Assembly: GCA_965153455.1 (NCBI GenBank)
Contig: OZ234501.1
Location: 2,356,001-2,420,000 of the forward strand
Reading direction: 5' to 3'
DNA: 64,000 nucleotides
Origin: Sphagnum compactum
Lineage: Eukaryota > Bryophyta > Sphagnopsida > Sphagnales
Both the position numbers and the translations under genes were made by a program. Every line of letters starts with the position of its first letter. Position 1 is the stretch's first letter. Below are positions 23,442-34,362 of this stretch, one piece after another. Under the pieces are notes generated by a model. The model was not told where the DNA came from. It did no database searches and was given only the letters and a program-made list of their open reading frames with translations.

Positions 23442-26400
23442 ATGTCAGTCATGCATGCTTGGCTTGCAGAAATGGATGATTATATTCATGCTGCAAAAGT
23501 TGGACGGAATTCCGCCGTGGAGCTTGCCCAATCCTACTTGAAAGGCTATGCCGCCACATGGTGGCGGACGGTGAGACAAGAGGAGGGGAAGAACCATGGC
23601 TATACATGGGAGTTTTTCAAGGATCGCATTGAGGCGGAGTTCATTCCGAGAAATTCCGACTACATCTCAAGGTGCAAACTCTGTGACCTTGTGAATGCCA
23701 CGAATGAAAATTTGAGGCAATATGTGAGGGCTTATTCCGAACTCATGCTTGAGCTTCGGCACATGCACGAGTTGGATCGTGTGTGCCAATTTGTGATGGG
23801 GCTTCCGACTTGGGTCAAGCGAAAGCTTGAGGAGAGTTGGCCCGCCTCATTATCCAAGGCCATCACGAAGGTGGAGAATTTCTCGGATGTGGGGTGGAGT
23901 GACAAATCCGGGTTCAAGAAGGACAACAAGTTCCTTCACAAAAAGCCAAGGCATGAGGGGGAATGGAACCGGGGGCAAGGTAACCCAACCAAGGATAAGC
24001 CCAAACATTTCCAAGGCTCGGGGTCCAAACCAAAAGGAAGTTTTGTGAAAAAGGGGGCTCCTTTCAAAGGGAGCCAAAACAAAGGAAATTTTGGAGACAA
24101 ACCCAAGGGTGCATGTTTCAATTGCAACGAGGTGGGGCATTACTCCAAAGATTGTCCCAAGTCCAAGAAGGGGGTTGGGAGCTCTAAGGTATTTGCTCTC
24201 AATGCCACTTTAGCCCAACCGGAATGCAATCGACTTATATTCTTGAAAGGGAAGATTGCTAAGCGGGAAATCTTATGTCTTTTGGACACAGGGGCTTCTC
24301 ACAACTTCATAACTCGGGAGAGCACCGAAAGGATGGAGCTCCACTTGAAGGAGCTCAAGGCACCCATTGAGGTGCATTTCGCGGATGGGGTTCCCCATCC
24401 AACTACACTACAAACAAAGGGAGTGCCTCTCCAATTGGGAAATTGGAGAGGAAAGGTGGACTTATTGGTTTCCACCTTGGGTGGAATGGATTGCATTTTG
24501 GGAATGGAATTCATTACCCAAAACAATGTGCTCATTGAAGGGCACAATAGGTTAGTTAGAATCCCATCTAAAAGTGGGATTGTGCGAGTCAAGGCACATG
24601 AGTTGCCTTGTGTGGGTGGTCCAACCATCCACTTTATGTTAGGAAAAGCTTGGGAAAGAGAATGTGTGGGAGGTTTTGGCATGATGTGTGTCATGCGGGT
24701 GTTGGATGAGTATGAGCCCAAGGAAGCCACCAAGTTGGTGACTTCCGCCAAGTGCATAAGGCGAGTTTTGGAAGAGTTCCCGGATGTGATGCCCGATGAG
24801 TTGCCCGAAGACTTGCCCCCGAGAAGACGTGTTGATCATGCGATTGAAGTGATGCCGGGAGTGGAACCTCCCGCCAAGGCCCCATACCGAATGAGTCATG
24901 AGGAGTTGAAAGAGTTAATGGTTCAACTCGAAGAACTCCTCACCAAAGGTTATATCAAACCAAGTAAATTGCCATATGGGGCACCGGTCTTTTTTGTTCA
25001 CAAGAAGGATGGGACTTTGAGGATGTGTGTTGATTATAGAGCACTCAACAAGGCAATGGTGAAAAATGGGTATCCTTTACCTCGCATCGATGATCTATTT
25101 GATCGTCTCTCGGGAGCTAAAGTTTTTAGTAGAATTGATCTACATTCAGGGTATTACCAAATAAGGATCAAAGAAGGGGACGAAGAAAAGACCGCTTGTC
25201 GCACAAGGTATGGCTCATATGAATTCTTAGTGATGCCCTTTGGGCTCACCAATGCACCCGCAACATTTTGCACTCTCATGAATGACATTTTCCGCGAATG
25301 GCTTGATGATTTTGTGGTGGTCTACATAGACAACATTTTGATCTATAGTAGTTCCATGGAGGAACATGCGGAGCACCTTCGCAAGGTGTTCCAAAGGCTA
25401 AGGGAAAACAAGTTGCATGCGAAGCTCGAGAAGTGCGAATTTGGGGTGACGGAAGTGGACTTTCTGGGGCATAGGATAACTCAAGATGGTTTGGTGATGG
25501 ATGATCACAAGGTCAAGGCAATTTTGGATTGGGAGCCGCCTAAGTCGGTTCCCGCCTTGAGATCCTTTTTGGGATTGGCTTCCTATTATCGCAAGTTCAT
25601 AAAATTTTTTGCGAAAGTAGGGGCCCCTTTGACAAACCTCTTGAATAAGTCCGCCGTCACTTATGATTGGGATGAAGCATGCGACGAAGCCTTTGAAACA
25701 TTGAAGGGCATTTTGGTGAAGGCGCCGGTGTTGAAGTTGCCCGACTTTGACAAGGACTTTGAAATCTATTCCGACGCCTCCGACTTTGCAATTGGGGGTG
25801 TCATAGTGCAAGATGGAAGACCGGTGGCCTTTGAAAGCAAGAAGTTGAGTGAAACGGAGAGAAGGTGGCCAACACACGAGAAGGAAATGTGGGCGGTCAT
25901 GCATTGTCTCAAGACTTGGGGCCACTACATAGGCTCCAAAGATGTAGTGGTGTGGACCGACAATGTGACCTTGAAGTACTTCGCAACTCAACCCAAGTTG
26001 TCATCAAAACAACAAAGGTGGCAAGACACATTGGCCTTGTTCAATGTGGACATCTGGCACAAGCCGGGAAAGGATAACGTAGTCCCCGATGCCTTGAGCC
26101 GCAAACACCAACTTAGAGTGGTGTATGTTGGAGAGTCGGAACTTCAAAAGGAAGTTAGGCTAGCGAGCTGCCGGGATGCTTTTGCCAAGGAGGTAAAGCA
26201 AAGCATCCAAAATGGAGCCAAGTCCCACTTCCATTTGCGAAATGGATTATTGTGGTACAAGCAAAATCGACTCTATGTGCCGGAAGGGAAGATGCGAGAC
26301 ACACTTTTGAGGGAATGTCATGATGGACCACTTACGGGCCATGGTGGTGCAAAGCGCACCACAACATTCCTAAAGAAGTCCTACTATTGGCCCAATTTGA

Positions 26401-27614
26401 AGGATGATGCGGAGGAATATGTGAAGACTTGTTTAACTTGTCGACAAAACCGGACCCTCAACAAGAAGCAAGCGGGGTTGTTGCAACTTTTGCCAATTCC
26501 CGAAGGGCCGTGGGAAAGTGTGTCAATGGACTTTATGGTAAGTTTGCCCCCTTCAAAAGGGTTTGATGCCATCATGGTTGTGGTGGATCAATTTAGCAAG
26601 ATGGCACATTTCATTCTCACAAAGGATAAAGCCACGGCTTAAGAGACGGGGAGGTTGTTCTTCTCCCACATTTTCAAGCATCATGGTCTTCCAAAAGACA
26701 TAGTGTCGGATCAAGATCCGAAGTTCACAAGTAAGTTTTGGCGGGCCTTGTGAAAGCGAATGGGGTCGGAACTCAAGATGAGCACTGCATTCCGCCCCCA
26801 AACCGATGGACAAACCGAAAAGGTGAACTTGGTGATCCAACAATTCCTAAGGAATTATGTTGCGGCGGATCAATAAGATTGGATGGACCATTTGGAGTTA
26901 GCCGAGTTTTGTTACAACAACTCGGCACACTCCGCAACTGGGTCCACCCCATTCCAAATGGTGACGGGCAAGTCACCAATTGTGCCCATGACTTGGGCAG
27001 CACAAGGACACACCCCAAGTGATGCAAGTGAGGAAGTGCCAATGGTCCAACAACTTGATGAAGAAAGGTGGCGCTTGTGGGAGTTGGCCAAGGCCAATTT
27101 GGAAAAGGCGCACAAAAGGTACAAGGATTTTGCGGACAAGTCCCGACGAGAGGTGAAGTTTCAAGAAGGGGATGAAGTGTGGTTGAACATCAAGAACTTC
27201 TGGTTGCCCGAAGGGTTAACTCATAAGTTCTTGGGCTCATATGCGGGCCCATTCAAAGTGTTGGAAAAGAAACTTTCCGACACTTATAAGTTAGAACTAC
27301 CGGAAAACTTTAGAGTTCATCCCACATTTCATGTTTCTCTTTTGAAGCCGGTCTCCCGTGATGCCTCAAGGCCTAGTCGAGAGCAAAATTCAAGGCCCCC
27401 ACCGGACTTGGTTCATAATGAACCAGAGTTTGAGGTGGAGGCCGTGCTCAAGTCAAAGCAACTTAGGGGAAGAGAGCAGGAATATTTAGTTAAGTGGAAA
27501 GGATATCATGCAATAGAGGCTTCTTGGGTGACCGAATCCGATATGGAACATGCCCAAGAAGCAATAGAAGAATTCCACACTAGATCGGCAAAGAAGAAAA
27601 GACGTAGGACGTGA
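23442..27614 (+). pseudogene. Ty3/gypsy gag-pol with chromodomain, inactivated
   Basis: Domains in order (residues from 23,442): gag with AATWWRT; CCHC knuckle [14 protein letters not shown] at about 225-238; protease with DTGA at 282-285; reverse transcriptase whose active site reads YIDN at 628-631 instead of the usual YxDD; RNase H with YSDAS near 776-780; integrase zinc finger (two His, two Cys) from about residue 960; integrase core; and a chromodomain with LVKWKGY at about 27,485-27,590. Three stops lie in the same frame: TAA 26640-26642, TGA 26751-26753 and TAA 26874-26876. There is no frameshift. The nonsense and active-site changes are all explicable as C-to-T or G-to-A transitions, as expected for decay of methylated DNA. 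Confidence 0.93.
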
Positions 27615-29226
27615 TGAGGACATCACCTTTCTTTTAGTGGGGCGGAGTGCCACATAAAAATGTACCATATCAAGTTGCAAAGGAAATAAAGGCAAAAATA
27701 TAAACTTCCAAGAGATTGCATCACGAGAAAATTGTATAAGGCAAATAGGGTTGTCAAATGGCATTGGATAAATGGAACTTTCTTACGTAGGCCCAAATCA
27801 AAATCGGACTCCTACTTTGGGGTCGAGGAAACTTGGCCCTAAAAGAGGAGGCAAGCAATGTGAGCTTGCGGGGACATGCACATGCATTAAGTGCATCCCG
27901 AAGGGTTGGTTGGTAGTGTGGCCAACGCGGGAAGTCATGACCCCGCTCACATACTTTAAGTGTAGTTTAAGACTTGGGTTTGGCAAACCCAAGTGTTGCT
28001 TCTCGTACCTTGATAAGCAAACCTTTTAGTTAAGGCTTGGTTGTTGTGACCAAGGCGCGAGATAGGAAAGGAGTCATGTCAAGTTAGCTTAGGTCAAGAG
28101 TAGACTTGACTTAAGTTCCTCATGAGGGGAAGAAGGAAAAAGTTCCTCCCAAATGAGGAGCTTCGTCAAATTAGGATAATTTAGTCCTCTTTTGACGAAG
28201 CATGGGAAGAGGGTTTTCTATAGGACCCTCTTGGACTTGTTAAGAAAGTGTTGGAAACTTGGGGACGCCTAAGTTAGCTTGAGACAAGGTCCAAGCCGCA
28301 AAGGTCGGCAAATGGCCAAGGATCCGAAAGAAAACAATTGCAATCGTATGAAGAAAAATTCTAAGTGTCGATGAGGACATTGACTTCTTTCTTCTAGTGG
28401 GGGAGAGGGTCGCAACCCCACTTTGGCCAAGTGTGGGGGTGAAGCCCAACACTTGGAAAAGTTGGAGATTTGGAGTCCTCCGGGACTTTTGAATGTTCAG
28501 AGCTCAACATCAAGGCCCAAAACACGTCGCATTGAGGTGTTCTTGGTGTCATTGAAAAGGTCTTGAAACGTAGATATCGAAAATGGCCTTGCATAGCCAT
28601 TTGGACATCTGCAGCCCAAGTTATGGGCAAAAGAAGGGCTGGGAGTCAAACTGGCAGTTTGACTCCCGACCACTAAAAGTCGGGAATCGACCTCTTCCCG
28701 ACATGCGATTCGAAAGTGCGACATGGCATTGGAAAGATCTCGACGAGGGCTACAACTTTGGTTTAGACCTCGTCGCGATCGGACTCGACAGTCGAAAGTT
28801 ATGGCCGTTCAAAGTTCCGAGAGTCTAGCCGGGATAATTTCGGGACTCCATTTCGAGAGTCCCAACAAAATGTGCCATTTGGATGTAGCCTCCACGGCGA
28901 GCTGCAGAGAATACTATATGGGGGAAGGTAGTGGCTTCCCCCGAGTCCGGGCCGTGGTGAGTCTTGTGTGTCCAAGTGCCCGTGGCTTGTCCCAACACCA
29001 AAGGGTGTCCCGAATGCTAAACTAACCTCGTGTGGTTGGTTTTTGGATGCAGATTCACACAAGCTAAGCTAGTCCTCTTCCTAGTCTAATCCCTGGGCTC
29101 CCAACTCGACCCTCTACCCCTTTTTAGAGTTGAAAGTCGGGAGCGTGCCTCTAAGTCTCAACTTTCCGCAACTTGACCTTGTGAAACCCTCAAGTGGGTT
29201 TCACCCCGTGACTTAGGAGCGCGTCA
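27615..29226 (+). repeat. 3' non-coding region and probable 3' LTR of the chromovirus
   Basis: A GATGAGGACAT...CTTTCTT(T/C)TAGTGGGG block ending in a purine-rich run occurs twice, at about 27,612-27,645 and 28,371-28,410. The second ends GTGGGGGAGAGGG and resembles a polypurine tract, so the 3' LTR probably starts near 28,412 and ends near 29,226 (GCGTCA). Without a 5' LTR for comparison the borders are approximate. The duplication could mean a nested or recombinant end. Confidence 0.5.
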
Positions 29227-30330
29227 ATATTACATTTCTTTGCCTTCATTTTGCAACAATGAAAACTTATCTTAACCCTTTCTAAATTTTAAAAAAATGC
29301 AATTATGCTTCTGTTTTATTCGACTTAAGCAACAAGTCATCTAACTTACACAACTAAGACTTCTTCATCCTCAACCATTTGTATGTAATATATTGTACAT
29401 TTTGAGTTAAACATAATAAATAAATAATGGTTGCTAACATATGACATTTGGTTTTGTCCAATTGATTTGGGTTGTTTAAGTTCATAAATTTCAATTTCCA
29501 AAGAATTCAAGTTATCTTATTAGTTGGCAACACTTTGAGCCACATTCCCACAACTATGTTCTAATATTTACTTGTAATATTCTTGCAAGCTTTTTGTATT
29601 TCTGCAAATATTCATATAAAATTGTATGCATGCAATGACTATGTATTGATGTTATTACTCTTATAAACTTAAATTCATGCAAATTTTTTGTCTTTTGCTT
29701 ATAAAAAATAATAATAATTGATACGATTTCGAATGCATATGGCAGGTACACATTAAGCATGCAAGGTCCACCATCATGTTTACCACAAACTTTTCTACAC
29801 TATTTTTGAAATTACAAAAAGAATTGCTTATAGAAGAAATAAAGAAGAAACTTGATCCACATACAAAAATTACTCCAACTGTAGGACAAAAAACCCTTCT
29901 AATGTATGTTGGTTTCAAGGATTACAACAGTCCTCTTGAATTTTCAATCTTTGAAGATTGCAATGAATTTGTCAACAAATGGGCAACTAGACGTCAAGAT
30001 TTCAAATTCAAACATGAGCTGACCCTATCAATGGTAAAAAAAATAAAAATTCATTCGTTATGGAATTTTTATTCGCATATTCTATTGAAATTAAAAATGA
30101 AAGTACAATCATATTCTCTCATCTCACTAATATATATATATATATTTATTTATTTATTTTATTATTTTTTAAATTTTTCGTATATGCAAGTCAATATTTG
30201 ATTCTTATGGAAGCTATGAAAGTTGATGGTGGAGATATGAAAATTTGATTGAGCTCTATAAATGAATAAATTGTCTTAATTTTGGACCAGAAACAAGGCT
30301 GTGAGGAACACCATTTTATATACAACACCT
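29227..30330 (+). other. AT-rich DNA with an unrecognised open frame
   Basis: A plus-strand frame at 29,776-30,033 is preceded by a plausible acceptor (GGCAG, about 29,745) and ends at a plausible donor (ATG before GTAAAA). It encodes a lysine-rich helix (LLIEEIKKKLDPH) and a hydrophilic segment (FEDCNEFVNKWATRRQDF). A short second segment near 30,190-30,248 could be a terminal exon. I do not recognise it. The AT-rich codons resemble the Helitron relics, so a captured or transposon-derived fragment is possible. Confidence 0.25.
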
Positions 30331-30562
30331 TTTAAAGGTGCATTCACACCTAATATTAAGTCAGTGTTAAGTGAAAATCTAGGTGGCATCTTAGGTGGCA
30401 CCCCAATGTTAAAAAAACAGGTGATTGTTTAATATTTAAGTGAATGTTAACTTAAGATAAAAAAATTTGGTGGTAAATTAGGTTTAGGTCCTAAATGACT
30501 AGCTTGGTGTTAGGGGACTTAACACTAGAGTCCTTAACACCAAGTGTGAATGCACCTTTAAA
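30331..30562. mobile_element. MITE with 19-base perfect terminal inverted repeats
   Basis: TTTAAAGGTGCATTCACAC at 30,331-30,349 is matched by its exact reverse complement at 30,544-30,562. The 232-base interior is non-coding, and its subterminal GTGTTAAG-type blocks are also inverted. Size and ends suit a Tourist- or hAT-like MITE. The target duplication is ambiguous because the ends are AT palindromes. Confidence 0.8.
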
Positions 30563-30944
30563 CTGCCATACAATCACAAGATACAAACAGAGAGTGCTTG
30601 CTGTACACACACAGAGTGAGTGTGTGTGATTTGCAAAATATCTTGCATTTTTAGGTAGGTAGGTAGTCAGACTGTGTAACCAATGTTGCACTTGGGCGTT
30701 TCCTTGAGGCCATTGTGATTTTTTTAAAATTTAAAATTAAAAATTAATGAAAATTTGACAATAAATATAGGCAGCTTCTTTGGTGAGTTCCCTGCACTCA
30801 TAATAAACCTCTTAACATAACCATATATATTAATTCAGTAAGTCTGTCTGTCTCTGACGGGGGTTTTGGGGGGGGTGGGGGAAGGAGAGGTCAATGAAGC
30901 AACGGGCGATGCCTGTCTGTGACAGAGCTTGGTCTATCAGTTTG

Positions 30945-31275
30945 TCTTGGGCACGGGCGAGAATTGGGCACGGACTAGGCACGGATTGGGCACGGGCATG
31001 AGCACGGACTGGGCACGGGCACGAGCACGGATTGGGCACGGATTGGGCACGAAACTGGGCACGGATTGGGATTGGGCACGGGCACGGGCGGGCTGGACCC
31101 GGAAGAGGAGCACGGCACGGACGAACTGGGCACGAACGGGCACGACACGAGCGAATTGGGCACGGATTGGGCACGGGCACGAGACTGGGCACGGGCACGG
31201 ACAGATTAGGCACGAACTGAACACGGACGAACTGGGCACGACACGGGCGGGCTGGGCACAGGCGAATTGTGTCCG
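30945..31275. repeat. GC-rich minisatellite of GGGCACG-type units
   Basis: Short units (GGATTGGGCACG, GGGCACGAGCAC and variants, six to twelve bases) are repeated for about 330 bases in otherwise AT-rich DNA. All six frames are open here as a consequence. None should be taken as a gene. Confidence 0.85.
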
Positions 31276-31754
31276 AACGTCACGGGTACCCACTAGTAAT
31301 AATAATGAGACAAATTTTTGTTCTTTTCCCTCCTTTGTACTTTCCTTTAAAATTTTGACATTTGAAATAGATAATTTTCTAAAAAATCAAAAAATTCAAA
31401 AAATAATTTAATTACTTTGCCAAATCACTACAAAGGTATTAAGGTAAATATAATCTAGTGGTTGCGACTATTTTCGAATTTATTTTGGATTTTAATTTTT
31501 TTTGGGGGGGTTTTTTCTAGTGTAAATTCAACTTATTTTGCTAATTTGTTTGGTTAAATTTTTACCAAAGTTTTAAAAATACCTGAAAATTTTGATTTTC
31601 TGACTGGAGTAGGTGGGTGGTACTAATTCCTGACTTGCCCTAATTAGGTTTTTCGCTTTTTTGGTTTAGGTCCCGTGCTGCGCGGCCTGCCGCCTCTCGT
31701 CCAGCACACGTCCGGCCCCGTCCGTCCGAACGACCAAAAGGAAAAGGTGACGAG
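31276..31754. other. Intergenic DNA upstream of adenylate kinase
   Basis: AT-rich, with a short GC-rich island at about 31,672-31,740 that may be part of the adenylate kinase promoter. Confidence 0.35.
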
Positions 31755-32055
31755 TGCCACAATTTTGTGTTTACTTTCATTATAGTGGCGATGATGTACA
31801 GGAACATTTTAGCCAAATTTTGGCTACAAGCCGCCCAAAACTAAATATGAAAGTAACTTCTGTTTTAATAAAAAACCAACCTTGTAAATTTTTGGCTACC
31901 TATTTAAACATGTATGGAAGAAATCTGGCGATTTTTCTTGAATTTTGGTCTAATCATTGATGGCTATTGAAAATCTCCAAAAGCATAGGGAGAGTTTACC
32001 ACTTTTAAATGTTTTTTTGAAATATTTTTGGCTATTGACAGCCAGCAAAAAACAA
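31755..32055 (+). repeat. Dispersed repeat family R1, copy A
   Basis: It matches the minus strand of 61,005-61,280 along its whole length. Shared landmarks in order are GGAACATTTTA, AGCCAAATTTTGGCTAC or its variant, AAATCTGGCGA, GGCTATTGAAAATCTC, TTTTTGGCTAT and AGCCAGCAAAAA. It lies about 300 bases before the adenylate kinase start codon, so it sits in the promoter or leader. Confidence 0.65.
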
Positions 32056-32342
32056 AGCTCCAAGTTCCTTCATTCCTTCCTCTCCTGTCTCCTTCCTTCT
32101 TCTCCTTCTTCAACGCATTGTTTTCTCTTTCTTGTGCGTTGTTGCGATCTGGAGTCCTCCTCCTCTTGTGCGAACCGAAGCACAGCAGCGGTTTTTGTAT
32201 TGTAGTTTATTATTGTGCCATTTTTTGGTCTAGAGAGTAAGCCAAAGGGAAAAGAGAAGGAAAAAAAAAAAATCGTAGTCGTCGTTGGACGAAGATCGAG
32301 AGAGAGAAGTTGCTTGCGTTGGACGGAGAGGAGAACAACATT

Positions 32343-34201
32343 ATGACGGTGGTGGTGAGAAGTAGTCGGCTATGGATCTCTGCTTTTCGTAGGGCTGTCT
32401 CCAAGCGGCGTGATGGCTTGGAGGTGGTACAGCAGCAGCAGCAGCAGCAAGCGAGGTTGGGATATGCGGCGGCGGTTCGAGAAGAGGAGGATGAGTACCA
32501 GGAGTATCCATGGGCGAATGCGGGGTTGGAGGAGCAGGGACGGGGAGTGCAGTGGGTGTTTCTTGGATGTCCTGGCGTCGGTAAGGGCACGTACGCTAGC
32601 AGGCTCGCAAAGTTGTTGCAGGTGCCTCACATCGCTATGGGAGATCTCGTTCGACAGGAACTCTCGTATGCCACTCCCATCGCCAAACAGGTCTGTCATG
32701 TCTGTCTGTCTCTGTGTTTTTTTTTTTTTTTTTTGCTCCTCATTTCCCGATTTGAGAATCGGCGGCCTCAAACGTCTTGAGAGGGAGGAAGATGAGCAAA
32801 ACAGTCAGTCAGTCTCGCCATTTTTGTTTTCTCGCTCGTCCTTGTGAAGGCAGCAGCAGCAAGGAATGCATGTGGGCTTGGTTGGTTATTAAATGTGATA
32901 ATGCGGTCTGAACAAAGGTGAAGGAGGGATTGTTGTAAGTGTGATTTTTCTGGCAAGATCTATAGTAATGTTCTTTGCATGAAAGAGGCAGGCAGGGTAT
33001 TCCTTCTCTCATTTTTGTTTTTGAAGGCAATTCTATAAACAAGACAGATCATGGATTGTACTTCTGGAGCAAGTGCGAGTAACTCCACGGTTAGGGTTTT
33101 GTGGTGAGATTTTGAGTCTGCTTGCTATGTGCACTTTGGATGGATTTCACAGGCTCAATGTTTGGGAATTGGTTCATGGATTTTGCAGCTTAAAAGTGCA
33201 ATGAGCCAAGGGCAGCTCCTTCCTGATGAAGTCATCTTCCGCCTTTTGTCCAAGCGCCTTGAGCATGGTGCATCATGTGGGGAGTCGGGCTTCATCCTTG
33301 ACGGCTTTCCCCGCACAGTTAACCAAGCGGTATGGCTGCTTGAAAATGTTTGGGATTTTTTTGGGTGTTGTGGAATCCTTGTTTCTTCTGGAATACCTGT
33401 TTCTTCTGGAATACGATTGAGGAATATGTGAACATTATTAACTGGTGCAAATCTCTTCATCAGCAAGCAGTTGATTGATCTGTAGTTTGATCCACTTCTT
33501 GTAAAAGGTTTTTCAGTAGAGGTTTTGTATGTTGCTTTCTAGATCTCCAATGAGTCCTTTCAAAGACATGGAAAAGACAAGTGAAAAACAGTACTGACAG
33601 TTATTTTGAAACTTTATGCAGAAAACATTGGCAGAGTTGGCGGAGATAGACATGGTGATGAATTTGAAGCTGAGGGATGATGTGTTGGTTACAAAATGCC
33701 TGGGTCGACGGATCTGTGCAGAATGTGGAGGCAACTTCAATCTTGCTCAAATTCAGGCAGAGGGCTCAGCCAATAGTCCTGCCATCTTCATGCCACCCTT
33801 GTTGCCTCCTCCTAAATGTCTTCCAAAGATGACAATCCGTGCTGATGACACAGAAGAAGTTGTTCGAACTCGTCTCCGGCTCTTCTATGAAGAGGTTGGA
33901 CATTTCTGTTTTCTGTTTTGAGGCCTCAAGAAATAGAAGATATTCTCTGCCATGTAGTAGATCAGAATAGGAAGCATTGCACAGATGGGGATGGTGTCAC
34001 TCAGATATGGATTGTGTTTGTGTTCTCCAGAGCAAGCCAGTAGAGGATTTTTACCGCAAGCAAGGCAAGCTCCTGGACTTTGAGGTGGCTGGAGGGATAC
34101 CAGAAACCTGGCAGCGTCTCTTGACAGTGTTAAATCTTGAAGAGAAAAATGCTTCACAATCGCAGCTGCGTGATGCCAATCGCAAGAAGATGACAGCTTA
34201 A
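32343..34201 (+). CDS. ADK: Adenylate kinase, plant organellar type
   Basis: Exons 32343-32690, 33189-33329, 33622-33894 and 34031-34201 join in frame to 310 residues. The enzyme interconverts AMP + ATP and 2 ADP. Visible elements are the P-loop GCPGVGKGTYASRL, the AMP-binding region (HIAMGDLVRQEL, then SGFILDGFPRT), the lid (CLGRRICAECGGNFN..., with a later PPKCLPK) and the RADDTEEVVRTRLR segment that carries the conserved arginines. The C-terminus GGIPETWQRLL matches the plant group typified by Arabidopsis At2g37250. The first about 80 residues are extra: an Arg-rich start (RSSRLWISAFRRAVSKRR) that looks like an organelle transit peptide, and a polyglutamine run. The start is the ATG at 32343; the upstream frame has no other ATG. 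The gene looks intact. Confidence 0.93.
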
Positions 34202-34320
34202 AATTACACTCAATTTTGCCACATTCATTTCATTTACCAAACCATTTATTTTTGACATGTGAGGGCATTTCACAAGGTAATTGTCTGGGCAATCCCTTTT
34301 GAGTTCTCAAGCACCTGGGG

Positions 34321-34321
<1 letters not shown>

Positions 34322-34360
<39 letters not shown>
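34322..34360. repeat. (GA)n microsatellite
   Basis: Uninterrupted GA run in the 3' flank of adenylate kinase. Confidence 0.95.

Positions 34361-34362
<2 letters not shown>

Larger units (their letters stand above)
23442..29226 (+). mobile_element. Ty3/gypsy chromovirus, 5'-truncated
   Basis: One continuous gag-pol frame with a C-terminal chromodomain (23,442-27,614), followed by non-coding sequence that looks like the 3' LTR side. Gag starts in the middle of the conserved region, and no 5' LTR or primer-binding site lies before it; the upstream neighbour is a tandem array. GC content and codon use contrast strongly with the AT-rich flanks. Confidence 0.85.

Noticed and set aside
23732-24899. 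Several open frames on the minus strand and in other frames
   Set aside because: Shadows of the GC-richer gag-pol frame of the Ty3 element.
30830-31411. Pro/Cys/Arg-rich open frames on both strands
   Set aside because: They are a by-product of the GC-rich minisatellite; all six frames are open.
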